Below are positions 46,255-57,000 of a DNA stretch of 64,000 nucleotides, one piece after another. Source of the stretch: Akebia trifoliata (lineage: Eukaryota > Streptophyta > Magnoliopsida > Ranunculales > Lardizabalaceae). The notes under the pieces are model-generated. The model saw nothing but the letters and a program-made list of their open reading frames with translations, was not told the DNA's origin and did no database searches. Position numbers and translations under genes: made by a program. The DNA is taken from the NCBI GenBank assembly GCA_017979445.1, contig CM030711.1, positions 5,983,221-6,047,220 of the forward strand, written 5' to 3'. How positions within the stretch are numbered: the first letter of the stretch is position 1; each line of letters begins with the position of its first letter.

Positions 46255-46454
46255 GGAAGTACATAGGGAATGGAGTTATAGAGCTAGCCTAGATGGGTTT
46301 GATGGTTTCTTGTTAAGTTCCTTCAATGAGTGTTGGGATATGTGGAGTGGGATTTTATGAAGGTGGGCTTAAAGATTTCTTTGACAACTTCATTTTGGAT
46401 TTTTGTTCCAATATTACTCTAATTCTTGACTTAATTATTAACTAAACAAAGTAG

Positions 46455-47673
46455 AAACCTAGGGCCTGTGTGGATACCCAGAGCAAAAGTACTTTGTCAA
46501 AGAGTAGAAACTGGAGTTCTCTTTGAAGGAGCTGGAGAAGTACTCTGGGCTGGAATTGCTTTTGGGAATCAAACTCTGATCAGAAGCACTTATGTGCTGG
46601 AGTTGTATTTTGGAACCATCCTGACTTCTACCGACTTTTGAAAAAGATCAGAATACCCTTGTATTCAATAGGATTAGAATGCATCAAAATCCTTATCTAA
46701 CTTGATAAGTTCCTATTGATTATAAAGTCATGTATTGATCACAATAAAGTTGTAGTGGATGTGCAAAGAGGCATCATGAAAGTAGACATCTACATCCGGG
46801 GGGCAATGCGTGTGACCATGGGATTAGTCTCATCCGAAGGGTGGGGATCCACGATAAGCAGAAAAAAAAAAAACAAAAAAACTTCAACATCAAAGTTTAT
46901 ATTATAGAAAAGCCCTTAAAATATATCATTTGATATAATATACTATAATCAGTCATGCCACCTACCAATACCTCTTAATAAATTCGTCTATCATGAAAGA
47001 AGACATTTACATCGCAAACAGAGTTGATGAAGATAATGCAAGTAAAATGTTTGAAGAAAAACTTCTAAAGGCGAGGTTGATGGTTGAAATTAATGCTATT
47101 CGGTGAGATAACCACAATCAAATCTAATCCAAATCTCTAAAGATTTAATATAATCTTAAATATGATTTGGTTTATCATAGTGCACCTTATAACATTGCTT
47201 CCTACCTAATAATATGACAAGGATTTTCTCATGACCTAACAAGTGACATAATAAAATAGAACAAATCCTTACCAATGAAATAATCACAGCCAGATTTAAT
47301 CCAAATCTCTAAAAATTTGATCTAGTCTGAAATATGATTTGATGTGTCATAATACACCTTACTACATTACTTCCTATCTAACACTTCATTATATCTCAAT
47401 CATACTTCCATATTATTTGATAAATATAATTTCAAACTTACAAAAATCTAATTTTTACCTTCTCTTATTTTTGCAACCAAGCAGAAAATGTATGGCCCAC
47501 ATCCTTCAAATATAATTATCGTTGTAAATGAGACATAACATAAAATTTCTTCTAAATCCCATTTTTTTCCTCCTTTAGTCCTCTGTTATAGGCATTTTTG
47601 GAGGGGGAGAAAGATAGAGAGGCTGAAAATCTGAAACAGAGATATACGAAGATAGAGATAGGTCAGCTCGTTT

Positions 47674-47708
<35 letters not shown>

Positions 47709-47850
47709 TAAAACCATTTAGCGCAAGAGGCAGTAGAGGTATGCTTCTGGTATCCAAACATTGCCTACCTCCCTGCAAGAGCTGGAAGGAGGTAGAAGCA
47801 CTTGAGAAGCTGTATGCAAACACATACCTATTTACTAAAGACTTCTGTTT
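46455..47850. mobile_element. Putative TIR element containing SINE debris
   Basis: The left end (AGGGCCTGTGTGGATAC, about 46462) and right end (inward AGGTATGTGTTTGCATAC, about 47829) are similar and inverted. A SINE 3' fragment with an A-rich tail lies at about 46795-46880, and a (GA)n run at about 47679-47704. The target duplication is unresolved, so this is moderate at best. Confidence 0.4.
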
Positions 47851-48428
47851 TTTATTCCCGAAAGTTCCTGATATCTATTAGAAGACACAAAATATAAACC
47901 CAAAAGTGACAACCCTTATTAGTAGCCTGTAGGGTAAACCTTCCTCGTGTGTTGTATGTGTGTATTCCAAGGCTGGATACACCTTGCTGTACCAGCACTT
48001 GCAACTAACCCTCTCATTGTCACTGAATGGTTTCCTTTGACACGGCCTTTCTACACCTGTACATGATTGACTAGTTTTGCACCAGCACAAGATAAATATA
48101 AATTGGGATTTAAACTGAAGGGTTAAGAACAAAATGTTTCTTGATATCAATCTAGATTTTTTTCTTTGGTGAATAGTGTTTTGTCTTTGTAGTGATTTAC
48201 ATATTGCTTGGAGTTATGTGATCTTTTGTCAATGTATTGGCTTGCACTAGTCTCCCGTATAGCCATAATTTACATAAACTCAAAATCCTTCTTCAAGTTG
48301 TTCGTTTGTAACTACTAGAGTTGTGTCAGTACCTCGTAACTAATAATCTAAAGAAAGAAAGTCCACTTTACTTCCAAATCCTATTTGAAACAGATCCTTT
48401 AATAATACTAGGGTGTTTTTGTCAATAC

Positions 48429-48558
48429 AGTGCCTACTTAGCTAAGTTGGTAAAGGCTTGTGGAGTTTTGATCCCATGATAGGTTCAAATCCCATTGACC
48501 TCACCGTCATGTCTGTTGACCACTAACCCCTTGCTTGCCTAGCAAAAAAAAAAAGAAA
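48429..48558 (+). mobile_element. tRNA-derived SINE or tRNA-like retroposon
   Basis: Box A-like TAGCTAAGTTGGTAAAGG and box B-like AGGTTCAAATCCC lie about 40 bases apart, followed by a short body and an A run at about 48543-48553. It cannot fold as a functional tRNA. No target duplication could be fixed. Confidence 0.6.
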
Positions 48559-48701
48559 AGGGCTTGTTCTGTCAGATGGCTTCATGTGCTGTGACCACTT
48601 CATCCATATTTTTTTCCACCTCTAATTAAACTGGTTCAATTCATCGGTCATCTTATCTTACAAGTAAGAAAGGTGGCTATCATGCATCTCCATAATAAAA
48701 T

Positions 48702-48884
48702 GAGTCATGCGGGAGTGACCTCAAGATTGTACCTCATATCTCACTTTCCTGGCATGGAAGTGTGTAGGAACCATAGATACTTTTTCACTCGTATCTCAAT
48801 GAAAAGTATCTATGGTTTCCACACACTTCCACGTCAGAAAAGTGAGATATGAGGTACAATCTTAAGGTCACTTCGGCATTATTC
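48702..48884. mobile_element. Mutator-type foldback MITE, 183 bp
   Basis: Nearly perfect palindrome with arms of about 80 bp. The tips are GAGTCATGCGGGAGTGACC and GAATAATGCCGAAGTGACC. The perfect 9-bp duplication TAATAAAAT lies at 48693-48701 and 48885-48893. Relates to 1626-1845 and 63251-63443 by its tips. Confidence 0.88.
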
Positions 48885-49613
48885 TAATAAAATTGTTTCT
48901 ACTTGGAAGAGTGAAGCGTGGTGTAAGCTATACATAATCATTTTAATTTTGGATTCTATAGCAGGTTTCCACCTATATGGAAGGTTCCACTATGCTTAAA
49001 AATTTTCCTATTTATACTTTTTTTTTTTGTGGTTACACGTTCTCTTCTTAAAGATATATTAATATCTCTGGACACATTCCTAGTACCTTATCTATGTAAA
49101 TGTGCAATGTGTCTATTTTCTTGAATATGAAGAGTTTCAAATCTAGAGCTTGTTTTTGGAGAAATTGCGCTGAGATGTTCAATAAGAAGAAGAAATGTCT
49201 CATTTTGTCTGTTAGCATGAAACTTCAATTTCCACACTCGAGCACGTGCTTTTAAAATTTGAACATTTAAGTATAATTTTTGAAATAATTGCACTTAGAT
49301 GTTCAACAACATAAAGAAATTGCTCACTTTATGAATTAGCATGCATGTGCTTATAAAATTGAATATTTAAGTACAATTTTCTAAATGATGTTATAAGCTC
49401 CCAATAAGATGTAAAATGTTGTTTGTACTGTCCACACTTAGTTCAGTGACGAATAAAAAAAAGTTGATTCTGTCTCTACATCTTATCCATAATTGCTGTT
49501 TTTTTTTTTGTTTTTTTTTTTCCATCTGAGCTGTATAAACTTTGATTTCTCAGGCCGTACACTCTACATTGGCAGCAAAAGCAATAGACGACTGGGATGT
49601 ACCAATCACCATC

Positions 49614-50657
49614 ATGTCTGGATTAATTGATGGTCTCCCTGATGCTGTCGCTCTGCAGTGCCTTGCACGGGTGCCCTTTTATCTTCACCCAAACTTGAAG
49701 CTCGTTTGCCGCTCATGGAGAGACGCCTTTCGAAGTCCCGAGCTCTTCAAGGCCCGGCACGAGGTTGGGGCATCAGAGGAACTCTTGTGTGTTTCTGCAT
49801 TCGAGCCTGAAAATTTGTGGCAGCTTTATGATCCTGTCAGAGATTTCTGGATGACTCTACCTGTTTTGCCCTCAGAGATCAGGCATCTGGCACACTTTGG
49901 TGTTGTCTCCATCACGGGGAAGCTTTTTGTGCTAGGTGGTGGGAGTGATGCTGTCGACCCATTAACGGGTGACCATGGTGGCACTTTTGCTACTGATGAA
50001 GTCTGGTCATACGACCCTGTCTTCCATCTCTGGACTCGCCGAGCGTCGATGCTTGTCCCTCGTGCAATGTTCGCATGTTGTGTGTTGGATGGAAAGATTA
50101 TTGTTGCTGGTGGTTTCACCAATTGTCGAAAATCAATATCAAAGGCTGAAATATATGATCCCGAGAAGGATAAATGGGTTGCCATAGCAGATCTACACCT
50201 CACACATAATTCGGCTTGCTCGGGCGTGGTGATTGGTGGGAAGTTGCATGTCTTGCATAAGGGGCTATCGACCGTACAAGTCCTCGAAAACAGTGTGTTT
50301 CGTTGGATTGTGGAGGACTACGGGTGGCTCCAAGGTCCAATGGCTGTGGTTCGTGGGCAGCTTTACGTGTTAAGCCATGGATTCATTTTTAAGCAAGACA
50401 CGGAGAAAAGGCCAAGGAAGGTGATGGCATCAGCATCGGAATTTCAAAATCGAATTGGGTTTGCGATGATTGGGTTGAGTGACGAGCTTTACATGATTGG
50501 AGGCGTGATTGGACCTGGCCAGTGGAATTTAGACATCAAACTTCTGTCTGATATGGATGTCCTGACAGTTGCAAGTGAGAGACCAAGTTGGCGCCAAGCG
50601 ACACCTATGACACTTTGCCATGGAACTATGCTTGGGTGTACAGTGCTGAGGATTTAG
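49614..50657 (+). CDS. SKIP30: F-box/kelch-repeat protein, SKIP30-like
   Basis: Substrate receptor of an SCF-type E3 ubiquitin ligase: the F-box binds SKP1/ASK proteins and the kelch propeller is expected to bind the target. 347 aa in one exon. F-box at about 4-48 (IDGLPDAVALQCLARVPF...CRSWRDAF). Kelch repeats at about 100-330 with GKLFVLGGG, DEVWSYDP...W, GKIIVAGGF, AEIYDPEKDKW and ELYMIGGV. It agrees along its length with Arabidopsis SKIP30 as I recall it (length about 350), including ATDEVWSYD, FACCVL and CSG...LHKGLSTVQVLE. The start MSGLIDG follows ACCATC. The upstream in-frame Met at 49542 lies before the TTTCTCAG acceptor, so it is probably intronic. No truncation. Target unknown. Confidence 0.95.
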   Translation: MSGLIDGLPDAVALQCLARVPFYLHPNLKLVCRSWRDAFRSPELFKARHEVGASEELLCVSAFEPENLWQLYDPVRDFWMTLPVLPSEIRHLAHFGVVSITGKLFVLGGGSDAVDPLTGDHGGTFATDEVWSYDPVFHLWTRRASMLVPRAMFACCVLDGKIIVAGGFTNCRKSISKAEIYDPEKDKWVAIADLHLTHNSACSGVVIGGKLHVLHKGLSTVQVLENSVFRWIVEDYGWLQGPMAVVRGQLYVLSHGFIFKQDTEKRPRKVMASASEFQNRIGFAMIGLSDELYMIGGVIGPGQWNLDIKLLSDMDVLTVASERPSWRQATPMTLCHGTMLGCTVLRI

Positions 50658-52445
50658 GTGTTAGCTAGACTGTGGTGGGGTCATGGTTTAGTTGCTTTTT
50701 TTTTTTGGTGGTTGTTGTAGTCACGAGAATTTGATGTTGATGTCGTGCTTTTGTTGGGTTTATCTCTCAATTGGAGAGGAGGTAAATCCTAGGTAGCCTT
50801 TTTTTCTTTTAATTTTCTGTAAGAGTTTTTGAGAGGAGTTGGAATTGTAGGGAGCTACAAAGATGGGTTGATTGGCACCACTAACCCCATACAATTATAT
50901 CAACTATTTTAGATCCTATATTACCTTTCATTTCTTCTACTTTTTTTTTCTCATTTTATTCATGATTATGCTTGAAGTTCATGCATGAGTTATTATTATT
51001 ATTACTTTTATATATTTCATGTAAATCCACCTTATTGGACCGATATCCGGATGAAAATAAATATGAAAAATAAAAAATAAAAGCAACACATTTGATATTT
51101 TATGCATGGTTATGCTTGAAGTTCATGCATGTTCTTACTGAGCTAGTTAAACTAATTGTGCTCGATATTTATGGATCCAAGAAGAATAAATTGAGCTTGG
51201 AGGCTGGATATGATGCCGAGGAAATTTTGATGTAGCACTGCACTACTAAGATGGAATATCCATAAATTTGAAGTTCTCATGGTTTCTTCGTGTGGGTCGA
51301 CCTGTTGAGTATGCTCTAATTGTTCTCTTGGTCCTACCGATTGTTGGAAGGGTCATGTTGATGTGGGTTTCTTTGATGGCCCTCAAATGGTTCGGCCATC
51401 CAAAGACCTTTTCTTCGAAATCGAAATAGACATCGATTTCATCTCTTTGATGATTAGGTTCAAGCCACTTGAGGTGGTACTTGGCTCACCTTTGTTAGCA
51501 ATTTGGAATACGTGAAAAATTCGAGTTCTATGCGATTTTGAGTTGTAAAATCCGGTCAAAAATTCGATAAACAAAAAATATGTGGTATATGCTTTATATG
51601 TGTATCATATGTCTCATTTCAAAAATTCGAAAATCAAATACTCTTATTCTATAACAATGATGCTAATAGTATGGTGCTGGTGAATGTGATGATATAGTGG
51701 TAATGGTAATAATGATGGTGATGATAATAAGGGGATTGCCGTTACTATACCATTGGTTTATAAAAGAAGATTAAACTCAAAGGATGAATCATTAATTTAA
51801 AAAATTAAAGGGGTGTCTTAAATAATTTTAAAGGCATGTCATTATTTTTTAAATGATAAAAGAGACATTTTTCACGTAAAAAAATGGATTCCTTCAAAAT
51901 GTTGAAGCATGACCACTTGAAGGCCAAAATTGTGTTACACATTACATCTTATAAGTTTATACTTTACAACATACAACAAGTTATTTTAAAAAGAAAATTT
52001 TAATTGAGATTTATTAAAATTCGTAAAAATCACAAAATTCGTAAAAAGAATGTGTTTTAATCTTTCTTTTTCTTTTTTTTTAAACTTAAAATATGTGAAT
52101 TATTCAAAATAATTAAATAAACCGGAGAATAATACTTTCATTTTATAATAAAAAAATTGAAAATTTCGAAATTTTTTTGAGAATTAACGAGGTGGCTCAC
52201 TACTATCTGGCCTTTTTAATTATCTAGATTTAGATATAAATTAATAAATAATTGTCAACCGAGTTAAATACCTTGTCTCATGCAAAGTGTCAACTCAATT
52301 TTGATGGGAGTTGAGACGAGCTACCACTGATCGAATGAACCTTCTTAATCATCCACTTGAATCTTTGTCCAGTGACTCGAGTCAACTCAATGACTCGAGC
52401 GAGTAGCTTCCATGTGTAATATTTTTTTTATGCAACAGTAGTTTG
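50658..52445. other. 3' UTR of SKIP30-like gene and spacer
   Basis: The 3' UTR begins after the TAG at 50655-50657; a candidate AATAAA lies at about 51055. The rest is AT-rich. A stretch at about 52215-52290 resembles the interior of the CATGGTTTTAAAA hAT family (compare 35755-35830). No gene seen. Confidence 0.4.
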
Positions 52446-52451
52446 CTAATA

Positions 52452-52526
52452 GTCCCACATCGGTCAGTTAACAAAAGAAAGAATTTCTGCAGGCTATAAA
52501 AAAAGAAAGGAGACACGTACCAATTC
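52452..52526 (+). promoter_or_regulatory. Plant snRNA promoter (USE and TATA) of the U2 gene
   Basis: GTCCCACATCG at 52452-52462 matches the plant upstream sequence element RTCCCACATCG exactly. TATAAAAAA starts at 52495, 32 bases upstream of the RNA start and 32 bases after the USE. This roughly 33-bp spacing is the RNA polymerase II type in plants (polymerase III snRNA genes have about 10 bp less). Confidence 0.93.
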
Positions 52527-52722
52527 ATACCTTTCTCGGCCTTTTGGCTAAGATCAAGTGTAGTATCTGTTCTTATCAGTTTAATATCTGATACGTGGGC
52601 CATCGGCCCACATGATATTAAATTAATTTTTTTCTGGTGTAGAGTCCACCACAATAGCTTGCTATTGGGGCTCTTAAGCGTCGCCTTTGCGTTGCACTAT
52701 TGCATGGGCCTGGCGCACGCCA
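52527..52722 (+). ncRNA. U2: U2 spliceosomal snRNA
   Basis: The RNA starts ATACCTTTCTCGGCC, followed by the branch-point-recognition region with GTAGTATCT and the conserved TTAATATCTGATA stem IIa. A GTGGGCC/GGCCCAC stem IIb, an Sm-like AATTAATTTTTTTC site and 3' stem-loops III and IV (TAGCTTGCTATTGGGG...GCACTATTGC) follow. The length is set to 196 nt by comparison with known plant U2; the end is accurate to a few bases. U2 pairs with the intron branch site in the spliceosome. Promoter and conserved domain are intact, so it is probably expressed. A clear plant 3'-end box (CAN3-10AGTNNAA) was not found just downstream. Confidence 0.95.
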
Positions 52723-54208
52723 ACCAAATCTAATCACAACATTTTTCTTATGGGCCTCAAACAAGGCCTTGGTTTTTGACTCCCAACGTATGGGATTATA
52801 AATAGACAAGATAAGGAAATTAATGTTCGATTGGCTCTGATTATCAGATCAATGGAGAAAAAATATATATATATATATATCAGTTTTGGTTTGGTTCCGA
52901 TTAAATTGGGACCCATTGACACCTCTAACATGTATTGGATGTAGAATCCTTTAGAATATGTACTTTTAATACTGTAGTAGTAACCTATCATTCTTGGAAG
53001 ATTAGCTTTCTTTGTGCACAATTTGAGATAATTTTTTTATACCATGAAATTATTTCTTAGGGTGGTAGACCAGCTCTTTGGCATGATTTTGATTGTTGGT
53101 AGTTCTTTATTTTGATTGATAGACTATAAATTATCTTTGAAGGGTTATTTTCTTAGTTGATACTTTGCTTATTTGTTAATGAGGTAACTTATTTAAATAA
53201 AAAAACAACAAAGTCTTATCCAAAGTAAGATAAGTCTTTTGTTATTGTGAGTGACTTCATATTTATTTCTATCATCTCAATCAAAGTTCTTAAGGTTCTC
53301 TCTCTTCTATGATATTCAACTGAATCAAACATTTCTTCTAATTAGACCTATAATTGGCCTTCGTTGACATGCCCAAACTATCTCAATTAAATTTCTTAGT
53401 GTTGGCTTTGTGGAGCCTAGTTATGTTTGATCAGATTGATGACCCAACCCGATCCAACCCGAATAATGTTTGCGTGATATTTTGATTTGATATTTTCTGA
53501 GGCTTAGTCTATGGAGTGGATCGGTTCAAGTCGGATCGCTTATGGACAAGCCTCCTGGGGGCCCAAGGGGCATTGCCCCCAAGAAAAAATTTTGGGCCCG
53601 TTTTGTAACCAATTGTGAATCCTGTGCGTAGTATATAGAAATCGTTTTTGGTGATTAAGATTTTTTTTAAGGTTTTGGTTGTCGTCTTTGGGACTTGAGC
53701 CACACTTTGCAATTTTTCTTGAAAATAGTGAAATCTCTGCAACTCCATGGACATAGGCAAGTTGTCGAACCACGTAAATACAGTTTTGTGCGTGTGATTG
53801 CTTTCTTTTTTGATGTGTGTTTTTTTTTCTATTTTTGTTTCTCACAAGTTGGGAATTTCGTGTTGAATTCCTTACACTTAGTTTATTACCTATTCGAGTT
53901 ATTATATTTTTTCTAGTGTATTCATTTCTAATATTATCTTTCATAATCTTTTCACTCATTCATCTCAACATCCTCATCTTTACTGGACTCAAATTATTGG
54001 CATCAAACTTATTTATTGTCCAATATTCGATTTCATAAAGCATAATTGGTCTTACTATCATCTAATAAAATTATCCTTTTAGTTTAATTGGTATGCGTAT
54101 GTCACATAATACTTCGGAAACATACCTCTGTTTTAGCAATCCAGATCTGGTGAGTTTATGGGCAACATGTTCCTTAATCTCTCTCTAATTAGAATAATAT
54201 GAGAGAAA
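52723..54208. other. Spacer
   Basis: AT-rich with a short TA microsatellite (about 52864-52880). A GC-rich patch at about 53505-53600 (ccaaggggcattgcccccaa core) looks like transposon end debris. The overlapping antisense open frames between 53509 and 53959 have no recognisable domain. Confidence 0.35.
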
Positions 54209-54470
54209 CCATAAGGGGTTGGCTCAATGGTAATTTTGGACCGATAAGTTGTTAATGCTTGTAGGTCATGAGTTTGATATTTAGTATGAGCATTAATTCT
54301 TTAGGGACCACTTGCGAGGACGCACCTCACTTACCGGGTAGGTATTGCATGTGCCCCGAGACTAGTCCTTAGACAAGGCTATGGTCTATGGATTGGGAAA
54401 AGTCCAGATACAGACCCAGTCCGCTATTTACAGGAATATCGGTTATCAAAATAAATAAATAAATAAAATT
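54209..54470 (+). mobile_element. SINE-like retroposon with (AAAT)n tail
   Basis: It starts 'aaccataaggggttggctca', with box A-like GGTTGGCTCAATGG and a degenerate box B (GTCATGAGTTTGATA). The body ends ATATCGGTTATC followed by an AAAT repeat tail. Flanks TGAGAGAAA / TGAGAGAGA (54200-54208, 54471-54479) match at 8 of 9. The head resembles the SINE at 27837 ('aaggggttggc'). Confidence 0.7.
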
Positions 54471-55282
54471 TGAGAGAGATTATGATCTTTAGATTTTATG
54501 TCATAACACGAGAGGGTGAGACACATCTTTTGAGAGATTTTCTAAATTTCCATACTTGTGTAGACTACATTTAAGGAAAGGTGACGAATAAAAGATTGTA
54601 AGTTACTAGTTATGTGAGTGTATATACTCATGCATCACAAATCAGCGGCATTATGTGTTCAAACGCACCAAGTAAAAGTTGAGAACCTAATAGACAAGAA
54701 AATCATGTTAATTTAGCGAGAACCGCATATAGTTCTTGAAAAAAGCCCATATTCAATGGATCAAGGTGTCATTTTTTTTTTTTTTCTTTGACAGGTCAAA
54801 ATCATCAAATTAATGGCGGATGGGAGAAATTACACGGCTCTAAGCCATCAAATTTGGAGAACATAAAAAAATTCAACAGTCCTAAAACGTTGAAATTTGG
54901 TTTCTAAAATTCATGGGCCCTGGTCCGTCAAATTTTCAAATTTTCACGTAGTGACTAAGGGTGGGAATGATCCATTTTTTTGCCATCACAAACCGTAAAT
55001 ATATGATTAGTGTGTTATAGATAAAGAATGATTATCCACAGCCTCAAACCTTGATTTAAATTTAATTATATGATTAGTGTGTTATAGATAAAAGTTGTGT
55101 GGCTATAGAAGTTATTTTAATTTAAAATATATTATATATATAGTCAGTAATCAGTAGTAGGTATGTCCACTCTTTAATATAATGCATAAAAAATCAAGCC
55201 TTACCTTAATTCAATATTATAGTTATCATAATTTTCATAGTTGTCTTCATTGATCATCGTCTTCGTGGTGGTTGTCGAGGAA
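54471..55282. promoter_or_regulatory. Spacer and upstream region of the GNAT gene
   Basis: AT-rich. A direct repeat 'atatgattagtgtgttatag' occurs at about 55001 and 55069. No TATA box could be chosen with confidence. Confidence 0.35.
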
Positions 55283-55807
55283 ATGGAGCTGAGTTTGTCA
55301 AGAATCTCTTTCCGTCCATTCAAACTCTCCGATGTCGAAGACTTCTTGGTGTGGGCAGGTGATGATAAGGTAGTCTACTACACAATATTGAACACTTTAA
55401 CTTCTAGGGAAGATGCTTTGACTTACCTTAAGGAGGTTGCTATTCCCCACCCTTGGTGTCGATCTGTATGCTTCGATAACCGTTCGATTGGATTACTTTG
55501 CGTCAATCTTGGATCCGATGAATATGTGTGTAGGGGAAGCATTGGGTATGCCTTAGCTGCAAAGTATTGGGGCCAAGGGATAGGGACAATGGCTGTGAAA
55601 ATGGCCATATCTTGTGTGTTTAGAGAATTCCCATATATGGAGAGGTTGCAAGGTTTGGTTGATGTAGAAAACAAGGCTTCTCAAAGGGTGTTAGAGAAGG
55701 CTGGGTTCCTTAGAGAAGGTGTCTTGAGGAAGTATATGGTTCTTAAAGGGAAGACTAGGGATCTTGTTGTCTATAGTTTTTTATCTACAGATCCAATACC
55801 CTTTTGA
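55283..55807 (+). CDS. GNAT-family N-acetyltransferase (RimJ/RimL-like)
   Basis: 174 aa, single exon. It starts MELSLSRISFRPFKLSDVEDF, the typical opening of RimJ/RimL-type GNAT domains. The start was chosen over an in-frame Met 14 codons upstream because the extra segment (IIVFVVVVEE) does not fit the family. The acetyl-CoA pyrophosphate loop is seen as YWGQGIGTMAVKMA (about 107-120), followed by the conserved VDVENKASQRVLEKAGF segment (about 136-152). The enzyme is expected to move an acetyl group from acetyl-CoA to an amine; substrate unknown. Intron-less small plant GNATs of this type often occur in arrays; no second copy lies in the window. No organelle targeting signal is visible. Confidence 0.9.
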   Translation: MELSLSRISFRPFKLSDVEDFLVWAGDDKVVYYTILNTLTSREDALTYLKEVAIPHPWCRSVCFDNRSIGLLCVNLGSDEYVCRGSIGYALAAKYWGQGIGTMAVKMAISCVFREFPYMERLQGLVDVENKASQRVLEKAGFLREGVLRKYMVLKGKTRDLVVYSFLSTDPIPF

Positions 55808-56961
55808 TAATAATAATAATTAAGGTCTCTTAAATGGTTTCTTATGGATTTGCTTAAGTTCTACATTTACATGTTTTTGCTTAAGTTACTTATTTATTGA
55901 ATTGAGTGCTTGTCAAAGTTCAATATTTGGATCTAATTTATGCATAAATCCACAAAGCCTAGTCGCAATCCTAAATCTTAAGGTCCAAACTTTATGCTTA
56001 AGAAGAGAACCACAAAAACAAAAAGGCTTATGGTTATTGTTTGGCCCAAAGCATTATTGATCAAGTTCTTTTCGGCATTGTTGGTCTGAAAATCTCTTAA
56101 TCCTAGTGATCAAGCTTTTTATGTCTCAACATCTTGTTTTATGTATTTTTTTAGCCTCTGAATCCATTATGATCAAGCTCATATTGGCCTATAAAGGACC
56201 TATCTCATTATTGGATTAAAATCCGATAAGTTTCGATCTAAGCCTAAATCGATCATGGCCCATTAAAGGTCTACTTGAGTTGAACTATTTTTCTCTTCTT
56301 CTACACATATAGGCATGTGGGTTATCTATCATTGAAGAAATATTTAGCAACAACAATTCTTCATTGATCACTTAGGTTTTCTTTGACAAGGCAAATTTGG
56401 CAGGCAAAGGCAATTCTTATCTTACAAGATGAAGAAGCAGATTCAAAGATTCATATTTAGTCAGATTCACATCGATCTTCAATCGCCATGAGTTTGAAAG
56501 ATGGTGTTAGAGTATGATGATATGGTGCATTGTAATAAGGTGTATTGTGATACACAGTATCATCTCACGAATATTAGGATATTACATTCCAAAATAGGAG
56601 TGATTAGTTCTTATCCTTTGATATCTTTCTCCTATTTAAACCCTATTAGGGTTATGTAATCTGCAGCTGAAAAATAAATAAATAAATAAATAAATCAGTT
56701 TTCCAGTCTTCTTTACTATCAACGAAGAAGACAAGTCTTAGATCAAAATGATTCGATAAGTAACATTTATTGACTTATTAAAATCTACGTGAGTGAAAAA
56801 TAGAAACATGAATCACAATGCAAAATATTAAACATTAGAACCTTCGATGAATTTTATGATTGAGTTTGTTGTTTGCGTCGATCCAACTCTATTGATTGAT
56901 GGCATAATCAAATGCAATGTTGAGAAAGTGGAGGATTTAAAGAGACAGAATAAGGGTTTAA

Positions 56962-57000
<39 letters not shown>

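Noticed and set aside
47575..47823. 82-codon minus-strand frame rich in Ser/Leu
   Set aside because: Caused by a (GA)n microsatellite read on the other strand.
49542..49613. Upstream in-frame ATG extending the F-box protein by 24 residues
   Set aside because: It precedes a strong TTTCTCAG acceptor and the extension lacks F-box family similarity; the start at 49614 fits the family.
53509..53959. Overlapping antisense frames of 83 and 139 codons
   Set aside because: Low-complexity Lys/Asn-rich translation of AT-rich spacer without domain.
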